Positions 15,851-23,454 of a stretch of DNA of 23,454 nt are shown piece by piece (within the stretch, counting starts at the first letter, position 1; each line of letters begins with the position of its first letter). Origin of the DNA: Pullibacteroides sp964436335 (lineage in GTDB: Bacteria > Bacteroidota > Bacteroidia > Bacteroidales > P3); the NCBI GenBank assembly GCA_964436335.1, contig CAYTCD010000023.1:1-23454 (forward strand). Direction: 5' to 3'. The notes beneath the pieces were generated by a model that saw only the letters and a list, made by a program, of their open reading frames with translations, made no database searches and had not been told where the DNA came from. The translations under genes were made by a program, and so were the position numbers.

Positions 15851-16444
15851 GTGTTGCTTTCGCGCTACAGCAAGGAAACCTTGGAGGCCGGTTGCGACGA
15901 GGCCGGCAGAGGCCCGTTGGCGGGGCCGGTGTTCGCCGCAGCGGTGATTTTTGCGCCCGACTACCGTAATCCGCGTTTGGACGATTCCAAGAAACTGAGC
16001 GAGAAAGCCCGCTATGCCTTGCGCGAGGAAATCATGCGCGATGCCCTTTCGTACGGGGTGGCGCAGGTGGATGCCGAGGAAATAGACCGGATCAATATCC
16101 TGCAGGCTTCCATCAAGGCCATGCACTTGGCGTTGGAAAAACTTTCGCCCCAGCCGGCGTTCATCACCGTAGATGGCAACCGTTTCAGACCCTATGGTCA
16201 AGTGCCTCATACCTGTGTGGTGAAGGGCGACGGAAAATACCTTTCGATTGCCGCCGCTTCGATTCTGGCCAAGACTTTCCGCGACGACCATATGCGGGAG
16301 TTGCACGCGCAGTGTCCGCTTTACGGTTGGGAGGACAACAAGGGCTATCCCACCAAGGCGCATTACGAAGCCATTTTAAAGAACGGACCCAGCCCCTGGC
16401 ACCGGCGTTCGTTCAAGCTATATCAGGAATTAGAGTTATTTTGA
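15851..16444 (+). CDS. rnhB: Ribonuclease HII
   Basis: Cleaves RNA in RNA-DNA hybrids and removes single ribonucleotides from DNA. The 197-residue protein has the family signature CDEAGRGPLAGPVFAAAV, with Asp16 and Glu17 as metal ligands. LDDSKKLSEKARYAL, ITVDGNRF and IAAASILAKTFRDDHM follow. The start is GTG at 15851, 12 nt after purQ; the next in-frame codon is TTG, so either could initiate. Ends in TGA, 6 nt before hisS. Confidence 0.93.
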   Translation: MLLSRYSKETLEAGCDEAGRGPLAGPVFAAAVIFAPDYRNPRLDDSKKLSEKARYALREEIMRDALSYGVAQVDAEEIDRINILQASIKAMHLALEKLSPQPAFITVDGNRFRPYGQVPHTCVVKGDGKYLSIAAASILAKTFRDDHMRELHAQCPLYGWEDNKGYPTKAHYEAILKNGPSPWHRRSFKLYQELELF

Positions 16445-16450
16445 TACGAT

Positions 16451-17839
16451 ATGAAACCAAGCACGGTTAAAGGAACCCGCGATTTTTCGCCCCTGCAGAT
16501 GCGCAGGCGTGGCTATATTTTCGACACCATCAGCCGCGTTTATCGTCTGCACGGCTATCAGCCTATCGAAACCCCCGCCATGGAAACCCTTTCCACCCTC
16601 ATGGGCAAGTATGGCGAGGAGGGCGACAAACTGCTCTTTAAGATTCTCAATTCGGGCAATTTCATGGACAAGACGGGGGCGGATTCGGAAAGTTTCTGGC
16701 AGGAGAACCGCCAAACGGAACAGATGAGCCGGGCCTTGCTCTCCAAAATCAGCGAAAAGGGGCTCCGCTACGACCTTACCGTGCCTTTTGCCCGTTTTGT
16801 GGTGCAGCATCAGGGAGAACTGAGTTTTCCGTTCAAACGCTATCAGATACAGCCGGTCTGGCGTGCCGACCGTCCGCAGAAAGGGCGCTACCGCGAGTTC
16901 TACCAGTGCGATGCCGATGTGGTGGGTTCCGATTCGCTGACCAATGAGGCCGAACTGGTGCAGATGATAGGCGAGGTGTTCGAGGCCTTGCGTATCCGTG
17001 TGCAGGTAAAGATCAACAACCGCAAGGTGTTGGCGGGTATCGCCCAGACCATCGGCTGCCCGGAGAAGATGACGGATATCACGGTGGCGATTGACAAATG
17101 GGACAAGATTGGGGAAGACGGCGTGCGCGAGGAACTGGGGGCGCGCGGCATCCCGGCCGAATCCATCGAAAAACTCTTTCCGGTGTTGCATCTGCAAGGG
17201 GATGTGGCGCAGAAACTGCAAGGATTGCAGGCTTTTCTGAAAGACAGCCCGACGGGGCTCAAAGGCGTGGAGGAACTCGCAACGGTGTTCGGGCTTATCG
17301 GAAAGATGGGCGTAAAGACCGATTGTGAGCTTGACCTTACCTTGGCGCGCGGACTCAACTACTATACCGGTGCCATCTTTGAGGTAAAGGCCTTGGATGT
17401 GGAGATGGGCAGTATCTGCGGCGGTGGGCGTTACGACGATCTGACGGGCATTTTCGGCTTGAAAGGGGTTTCGGGCGTGGGCATTTCTTTTGGCGCGGAC
17501 AGGATTTACGATGTACTGAACGATTTGAACCTCTATCCCGAAAGTCTGGCGAGCGGCACGCAGGTGCTGTTTGTGAATTTTGGGGAGAAAGAACAGGAAT
17601 GGGCGTTTGAACCGGCGCAGGCCTTGCGCCGCCAGGGGGTTTCGGTGGAGATCTATCCTTCGCCGGCCAAGTTACAGAAGCAGTTTTCGTATGCCGATAA
17701 CCTCAAGGTTCCCTTGGTGGCCATGATCGGCGAAAAGGAACACGAATCGGGGCAGATCCTGATAAAGGACATGGCTACCGGACAGCAGCGTTCGGTATCG
17801 CCTCAGGAGTTGTTGCAGGTGGCCGCGCCCACGGAATAA
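16451..17839 (+). CDS. hisS: Histidyl-tRNA synthetase
   Basis: Class II aminoacyl-tRNA synthetase that charges tRNA-His. The 462-residue protein has KGTRDFSPLQMRRRGYIFDT with QPIETPAMETL (motif 1 region). LRYDLTVPFARFV leads to RYQIQPVWRADRPQKGRYRE (motif 2). The histidine-specific LARGLNYYTGAIFE follows, then GSICGGGRYDDLTG and motif 3 GVGISFGADRIYDVL. The C-terminal anticodon-binding domain is intact (VLFVNFGEKEQEWAF onward). Ends in TAA, 21 nt before hutH. An essential gene in this run suggests the whole transcript is expressed constitutively to some degree. Confidence 0.95.
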   Translation: MKPSTVKGTRDFSPLQMRRRGYIFDTISRVYRLHGYQPIETPAMETLSTLMGKYGEEGDKLLFKILNSGNFMDKTGADSESFWQENRQTEQMSRALLSKISEKGLRYDLTVPFARFVVQHQGELSFPFKRYQIQPVWRADRPQKGRYREFYQCDADVVGSDSLTNEAELVQMIGEVFEALRIRVQVKINNRKVLAGIAQTIGCPEKMTDITVAIDKWDKIGEDGVREELGARGIPAESIEKLFPVLHLQGDVAQKLQGLQAFLKDSPTGLKGVEELATVFGLIGKMGVKTDCELDLTLARGLNYYTGAIFEVKALDVEMGSICGGGRYDDLTGIFGLKGVSGVGISFGADRIYDVLNDLNLYPESLASGTQVLFVNFGEKEQEWAFEPAQALRRQGVSVEIYPSPAKLQKQFSYADNLKVPLVAMIGEKEHESGQILIKDMATGQQRSVSPQELLQVAAPTE

Positions 17840-17860
17840 GGAAATATAAAAACGGACGAT

Positions 17861-19357
17861 ATGAAGAAAAATGTTTTCGAGATCACCCTGAAAGATCTCA
17901 GTTTTGATGAAATCGAACGGATTGTCAACGACAAGATGCAGATCAGCCTGTCGAAGGATGTGCTTGCTGCCGTAAAGAAATGCCGCGACTATCTGGACAA
18001 GAAGACCAAGACCCACAAGGAACCCATCTATGGGGTCACCACGGGTTTCGGTTCGCTGTGCAATGTGAGCATTTCCGAAAAACAGCTCTCCCAGTTGCAG
18101 AAGAACCTCATGATGTCGCATGCCTGCGGTTTGGGTGAACCGGTTCCGCAGGAAGTGGTGAAGCTGATGCTGCTTATGAAGATCAAATCGCTTTCGTATG
18201 GCAATTCGGGCGTGCAGGTGATTACGATTCAACGTTTGGCCGACTTTTTCAATAACGATGTGTTGCCGGTGGTCTATCAGCAGGGTTCGCTGGGCGCTTC
18301 GGGCGACTTGGCGCCCTTGGCGCACATGTGCCTGCCCTTGATCGGTTTGGGCGAAGTGTGGGTGAACGGCGAAAAGAAACCCGCCGCCGGGGTGCTCAAG
18401 AAATACGGTTGGAAGCCTATCGAACTGGCATCCAAAGAAGGTTTGGCACTGCTCAACGGTACGCAGTTCATGAACTCTTTTGCGGTTCACAATGTATTGA
18501 AGGCACGCAGATTGAGCAAATTGGCGGATTTGGTGGGCGCTTTGTCGCTGGAAGCCTTCGATGGCCGTATCGAACCGTTCTATCCCGAAATTCAGGATGT
18601 ACGCCGCCACAAAGGGCAGGTGGATACGGCGGCGGCTTTCCGCAAATACCTCAAGGGCAGCAAGATGATTGCCCGCAAGAAAGAACATGTGCAGGACCCG
18701 TATTCGTTCCGCTGCATTCCGCAGGTGCACGGTGCCTCCAAAGACGCCATCGAATACGTGAGCCGCATCACTTTTGAAGAAATCAACGCCGTTACCGACA
18801 ATCCCACCGTTTTCCCCGATAAGGACTTGGTAGTTTCGGCAGGGAATTTCCACGGTCAGCCTTTGGCGCTCACGCAGGATTTTCTGGCGATTGCCGTGGC
18901 CGAACTGGCCAATATCTCCGAGCGCCGCACCTATCAGTTGATTGCCGGAAAACGCGGTTTGCCGAGCTTTTTGGTGAAGAAACCGGGGCTGAACAGCGGT
19001 TTTATGATTCCCCAATATGCGGCGGCTTCGATTGTGAGCCAGAACAAGCAGCTTTGCTGCCCGGCCAGCGTGGATTCCATCGAGTCTTCGCAAGGTCAGG
19101 AAGACCATGTGAGCATGGGGGCCAACGCGGCTACCAAGGCTTACCGTGTGATGGACAATACCGAACGTGTGTTGGCGATTGAATTGTTCAACGCTGCGCA
19201 GGCCTTTGAATTCCGCCGTCCGGTAAAGACTTCGCCCATCCTCGAAAAATTCCTCGCCGCCTACCGTAATCAGGTGGCCTTTATCGAAGACGACACGGTG
19301 ATGTACCCGCTCATCCAGAAGTCGGTTGACTTTTTGCGGGCGTTTTCTATTGCCTGA
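17861..19357 (+). CDS. hutH: Histidine ammonia-lyase
   Basis: Converts histidine to urocanate and ammonia, the first step of histidine breakdown. The 498-residue protein contains the Ala146-Ser147-Gly148 triad, which cyclises to the MIO cofactor, in QGSLGASGDLAPLAHM. It also shows YGVTTGFGSLCNVSIS, VQDPYSFRCIPQVHGASKDA and SSQGQEDHVSMGANAATKA. It follows hisS by 21 nt; no hutU, hutI or formiminotransferase gene is seen nearby, although those steps would be needed for full use of histidine. Ends in tandem TGA-TAA before a strong terminator. Confidence 0.93.
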   Translation: MKKNVFEITLKDLSFDEIERIVNDKMQISLSKDVLAAVKKCRDYLDKKTKTHKEPIYGVTTGFGSLCNVSISEKQLSQLQKNLMMSHACGLGEPVPQEVVKLMLLMKIKSLSYGNSGVQVITIQRLADFFNNDVLPVVYQQGSLGASGDLAPLAHMCLPLIGLGEVWVNGEKKPAAGVLKKYGWKPIELASKEGLALLNGTQFMNSFAVHNVLKARRLSKLADLVGALSLEAFDGRIEPFYPEIQDVRRHKGQVDTAAAFRKYLKGSKMIARKKEHVQDPYSFRCIPQVHGASKDAIEYVSRITFEEINAVTDNPTVFPDKDLVVSAGNFHGQPLALTQDFLAIAVAELANISERRTYQLIAGKRGLPSFLVKKPGLNSGFMIPQYAAASIVSQNKQLCCPASVDSIESSQGQEDHVSMGANAATKAYRVMDNTERVLAIELFNAAQAFEFRRPVKTSPILEKFLAAYRNQVAFIEDDTVMYPLIQKSVDFLRAFSIA

Positions 19358-19378
19358 TAAAGGCGATCCATCAATGGG

Positions 19379-19418
19379 AAAGACCGGGGAAAATTATTTC
19401 TCCGGTCTTTTTTTTTGC
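19379..19418 (+). terminator. Intrinsic terminator after hutH
   Basis: AAAGACCGG (19379-19387) pairs exactly with CCGGTCTTT (19402-19410). The inner GGAAA/TTTCT bases extend the stem past one mismatch, and about eight T residues follow in total. Confidence 0.88.
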
Positions 19419-19444
19419 GGTCTCGTTATTTTTGATTATCTTTA
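19414..19444 (+). promoter_or_regulatory. Promoter of the surface repeat protein gene
   Basis: TTTG (19414-19417), a 19-nt spacer and TATCTTTA (19437-19444) match the Bacteroidota promoter with one change in the -7 box. The -33 element overlaps the T-tract of the hutH terminator. TATTTTTG at 19427-19434 is a second possible -7 box but lacks a spaced -33. Confidence 0.6.
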
Positions 19445-19450
19445 CAACAT

Positions 19451-19506
19451 ATCCGGAAGAAAACGGACAAGGCGGGCATCTGTGCCCGTACCCGGAGCGT
19501 CCGGAT
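19451..19506 (+). promoter_or_regulatory. Structured 5' leader of the surface repeat protein gene
   Basis: Outer stem ATCCGGA (19451-19457) with TCCGGAT (19500-19506) encloses an inner 6-bp stem CGGGCA (19473-19478), loop TCTG, TGCCCG (19483-19488). It would start within a few nucleotides of the predicted transcript 5' end and is followed by a 21-nt A/T-rich stretch to the ATG. No known riboswitch class is recognised. Confidence 0.5.
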
Positions 19507-19527
19507 AAAACCGAAACACAATTTTTT

Positions 19528-22500
19528 ATGAAAAAAAAGTATTTGGGCACAGCCTTGGCTGTGTCGGCGTTTCTCGTTGGAGGCGGAAACGCCCTCGCCC
19601 AATCCGATGATTGCGGCGTAAAGACCATTCCCTATGTGGAACATTTCGACACCGACAGTTGGGCTTCCGAAACGGAGTTGAATTGTTGGAAGATTGTAGA
19701 TGAAAATAACGATGGCAAGACGTGGAAAAGAAGTACGAGCGGTGGCGTGAATGGAAGCGCATGTGCCCAATATTCATATTCAAGCCAAAACCCGGCTTCC
19801 GATTGGCTGATCAGTCCGCAGATCCATATCGACCGTTCGGCATCGGCCTCTTTCTTGGTAAAGGCACAGACCGCTAGTTATCCTGAACAATATAGTGTAT
19901 GGGTATCGAAGACAGGTTTTGAAATTGCTGATTTCGAAGAGGTCAAAGAAGCAACGCTTGTATCGAATACAGCGTTTACGGAAGTGATTGTTGATTTGAG
20001 CGCTTATATTGGAGAAGATATCTATGTGGCGGTCAAGGCAGTGTCGGATAAAGATAAAAGCTCCCTTTATGTGGATGAGTTCATGGTGATTTCATGCGCG
20101 GCTCCGGGGGATTTCGTGGTAAAGGATTTAACTGCTTCCTCGGCCACGATAGGCTTCACTTCTTCTGCCTCGGCATTCGAATGGGAATATAAAACAGCCT
20201 CGGCCGAAAACTGGATACAGGGAGGAACTGTAAACACAAAAGAAGTTTCCTTATCGGACCTTTTGCCCGGTACGAAATACGACTTCCGAGCCAAGGCTAT
20301 TTGCGGGGAGGGAGATGAAAGCGCGTATTCTTCCGCTTTCGGCTTTACGACCCATTGCACAATGCAGAATATTCCGTACGCGGAGTAGTTTGAGGAAAGC
20401 AGCTGGCTCTCTGCATCGGAACTCAATTGTTGGACGATTGTGGGGGCAAAATGGGGGCAGAACAAATATAGCGGAGTAGATGGAACGTGGGCGGTTGAGG
20501 CCTCGTACGGTCCTACGAACGATTGGCTGATCAGTCCCCAGATAAATCTTGACCGTGCGGTTACCTTTTCTTTTGAAATAAAGGCGAACAGTTCTTATGG
20601 CTCGGGAAAATACAGCGTATGGGTGTCTGAAAATACCACGGCAGAGGATGATTTTGTTGAACTTCAAGCAGAAACGGAAGTAACGTCGAATTCCGACTAT
20701 GTCAAGGTCTATTCTGATTTGAGCGCCTATGTGGGAAAGCAGATTTATATCGCGATCAAGAACACTTCGGGCAGCGGTTATGGCAACGGCTTTTATCTGG
20801 ACAACTTCATGTTGGTGTCTTGCGCTGCGCCTACCGATGTGCATTTGACCGAATTGCTCGAAACTTCGGCTAAGCTTGACTTCACCTCCACCGCTGCCTC
20901 TTTTGTGGTGGAATACAAGGATCAGGAATCTGAAACATGGACGGTGTTGCCGGCGCAAAACACCAAACCCATCTCCATTACCGGTTTGGAATCGGGAAAA
21001 AAATATTCGGTGAGGGTAAAGGCCCAATGTTCGGAAAACGATGAAAGTCTTTATTCCGATGAAGTTACATTTACCACACCGTGTGTTGCATTTGATTTTC
21101 CGTTTATAGCCGAATTTGCCGGTTCCACGATTCCAGCATGTTGGGATGCCGACGATTATAAGGGCAAAGCATGGATGGCGGGCTCCAGTTGGCGTGGCGC
21201 TTATGTGTACTATTCAGGAAGCAATCAGCAATATGGGCTTCTGCATACGCCGGATATCAATATCTCTACGGCGGTTAAATCTCGTCTCGAACTGGAAATC
21301 AATTACTCGGTTAACGCCACAAGCGGTCAATATTTTTATATAGCCTATAGCACAGATAGAGGGATTACCTGGGATACATTGGAACATCCCTTTACCTCTT
21401 ACTCTCAAACAACGGAGACTGTGCCCCTTGGAGACTTGGTGGGGAATGCCTCCATTTTGAGGCTCCGTTTGATAGGAAAGGGGGCAAGCAATCTGTATGG
21501 AGACGGCATTACGGTATATAGCCTTAATATCCAAAATTCTCCTATCTGTTTTCCGCCTACCCGCTTGAGAACGGATGGCGATATCCGCTACAATGAAACC
21601 CGCTTGATGTGGGGAGAACCTGCCACGGAATCTGCAGATGGCGACATTCAGAAATACGAAGTGACATACTTTAAACAGGAAGATGCCCAGACCACTTGGA
21701 CTGCCGAAGCAACGGCACCCGATACCACGGTGCTTTTGACGGGCTTGCAGCAGCATACTAACTACACCGCTTCGGTGCTTACCGTTTGTCAGACAGAGAA
21801 GAGTCTGCCGGTTAAAATCAGTTGGGAAACACCTTATTCTTGCGTAAAAGTAGAGGGTCTGCGTATCGTGGGTTTGAAATCCGATATCGCGGGTTTGCGT
21901 TGGGATTCGGAAAACAACCGGTTTGAATTGAAATATCGTGAAGTCGTGGTTGAAGACTGGAAGGAGGTAAGTGATATTACCGACACCACCTATCAATAGA
22001 ACGATCTGAAACCTTCCACCAATTATACGGTATATGTTCGCTCGGTATGCAGTGAAGACGACCAAAGCATTTGGGACAGCATCAAGTTCAGTACAGCCAA
22101 CAAGGCCCTGCCGTTACCTTATGTGGAAGATTTTGAAGGAAGCGTGTTGCCGCCGTATTGGAAATATGTGTGGTTGGGTAATAGTTCTACCTCCACACCG
22201 TGGAGTCTGGAAACGACAGCGCATAAAGTGGGAGAGAAATCTTTGCGTTTCTATTCGTATATGTTGAACAATGTTGTCTCTTTGATGGCTTCCCCGCTTT
22301 TGGATTTTTCGGTGGAAGCTACCTATACTCTTGAATTCTGGATGTATAGGGATCCCGCTTGCACGAAAGAAAACGAAGGATTGAAAGTTTTTGTTGGAGA
22401 CAACGCTACGGATACGGTAGGAGCCCGTCTGCTGACCTATATCCACAATAACATCGGGAAGGAACCGGTGGTGGTAGAAAAAGCCGAAGACAATTGGTAT

Positions 22501-23454
22501 CACTATTCGATTAACCTTAACGATGTAAGCGGGCATCAATATATCCTGCTTTGCGGTATCGCTGAATACAACCAGAATTTCTATATCGATGAGTTCAAAG
22601 TAAACGCGCTTTACGAAACCAATCTGGGGCTTACCGAAATCATGCCTATCGTTCCCAAAGCCGATATGAGAAATGAAACGGTACGGGTAAGCATGCTGAA
22701 TACCGGTGTGGACGATTTGTGCAAGCCGGCTGATATCTATTTCCGCATAGACGATGGCCAGGTGGTAAAAGAAACGATAGACTTCGAGGCTGAAAATCTG
22801 GCACCGGACACCCGCTATGAATACACTTTCACCGAAAAAGCCAACTTTGAGCAAGTAGGCGAACGTACGCTTGCCGTTTGGGTGAATGTATCTGGTGAAC
22901 CTGTATTCGATGATACCTTGCGCATAAAGGTAATGCATTATGCACCGGTGGAATTGCCTTATGAAACACTTTTCGACGGACAGGAGGAAAGCGATCGCTA
23001 TATCCATATCTTGAATCTCAATAACGACAGCCTCACATGGGTTCGTTCTGAAGAAAACGAAGGCATGTTCTTGGCCCCGCATCCGGAAACGGTCTCGAAT
23101 GATGCGTTCTTTACCCCCGGATTCGATATGCCGGCCGGTATCTATACGTTGGAAGCCGTTTATGGCGCCGCCGATGAAAACTTTTCCGAAAAACTGAACA
23201 TATGTCTGGTAAAGGACTTTGAAACGGACGGTGAATCGATAATGGCGCAACAGGCCATCAACAAGGAAAGGGATTCGGCTACGGCGCAGTTCACCCTTAC
23301 GGAAAAAGGTATCTATATGTTGCGTATCATGGGTGAAAGTCCGGCGGCACAGGGTGGAGTTTATATGTACGCCTTGCGATTCAACCGCTTGCAGACATGG
23401 ATCGAAGTTTCCGAATCTCTCTGTGAAGGTGATGTTTATCTCTTTGGTGGAGAA
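19528..23454 (+). CDS. Large secreted cleaved-adhesin/FN3 repeat protein, incomplete, with two in-frame TAG codons
   Basis: A secreted or surface protein, 1309 codons visible and open at the right edge. MKKKYLGTALAVSAFLVGGG with NALAQ is a Sec signal (cleavage after Ala24). Domains in order: adhesin/MAM-like (about 28-193), FN3 (194-280), adhesin (283-432), FN3 (433-518), adhesin-like (520-673), FN3 (674-772), FN3 (773-858), adhesin-like (862-1030), a CARDB-like stretch (to ~1140), and a new segment starting LPYETLFDG. Each adhesin opens with a PY-x-x-x-F motif; the first two also carry DWLISPQI, as in Porphyromonas gingipain adhesins. Codons 287 (20386-20388) and 824 (21997-21999) are TAG, yet the frame and repeat homology run straight through both. 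The start at 19528 is chosen over an upstream in-frame ATG because it opens the signal peptide. Type IX secretion is likely, but the C-terminal sorting domain is out of view. Ligand unknown. Confidence 0.82.
19801..20543 (+). repeat. 720-bp spaced internal DNA repeat in the surface protein gene
   Basis: The 23-nt stretches starting at 19801 and 20521 (GATTGGCTGATCAGTCC, then CAGAT after two bases) differ at one base and lie exactly 720 nt, or 240 codons, apart. They encode DWLISPQI in the first and second adhesin domains. Weaker similarity extends over the rest of the adhesin-FN3 unit. Confidence 0.8.

Noticed and set aside
17672..19108. 478-codon minus-strand open frame opposite hutH
   Set aside because: hutH has all family motifs on the plus strand; the antisense product has no recognisable domain and overlaps the end of hisS.
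19..21999. Full reassignment of TAG to one amino acid such as Gln
   Set aside because: TAG ends mtnN, the acyl-CoA dehydrogenase, the adaptor and the deiminase at natural family lengths, and the residues expected at the four internal sites are not the same.

Overview
The window looks like a chromosomal stretch of a member of the Bacteroidales (phylum Bacteroidota). Supporting signs are promoters of the TTTG-N19-TAnnTTTG type, mostly A-rich starts with few Shine-Dalgarno sites, a DUF3822-rsmD pair, an etfA plus long acyl-CoA dehydrogenase pair, an RND efflux operon followed by a PII-like domain, and a cleaved-adhesin/FN3 surface protein of the kind often exported by type IX secretion. The genus cannot be fixed from the sequence. 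There are no rRNA or tRNA genes, no CRISPR and no recognisable transposase or phage genes.

Layout. (1) 1-2562, plus strand: the 3' part of etfA and an acyl-CoA dehydrogenase, closed by a bidirectional terminator. (2) 2698-3690, minus: a methyltransferase and a YbcJ-like S4 protein, divergent from the MTA/SAH nucleosidase gene (3759-4445, plus). (3) 4705-11382, minus: a four-gene drug-efflux type operon in the order tetR, tolC-like, membrane fusion lipoprotein, RND pump. The pump frame runs on into a PII-like domain. A promoter and a candidate TetR operator precede tetR. (4) 11615-13008, minus: DUF3822 protein and rsmD. (5) 13084-13722, minus: a conserved membrane-anchored hypothetical, divergent from (6) 13882-19357, plus: a tightly packed run of arginine deiminase, purQ, rnhB, hisS and hutH. 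(7) 19528 to the right edge, plus: a large secreted repeat protein, incomplete at the window end.

The most striking observation is four in-frame stop codons inside three otherwise intact reading frames: etfA, the RND pump, and the surface protein (twice). All four are TAG. In each case the frame and family similarity continue unbroken on both sides. TAG is also the apparent normal terminator of four other genes (10 TAA, 3 TGA and 4 TAG among 17 visible gene ends), so a clean genome-wide reassignment is not supported. Partial amber suppression, independent decay of these genes, or assembly error remain possible.

Other points of note are the pump/PII frame fusion, a two-copy intergenic repeat family sitting at gene 3' ends, a folded 5' leader in front of the surface protein gene, and a stand-alone PurQ in a phylum where PurL usually carries the glutaminase domain.
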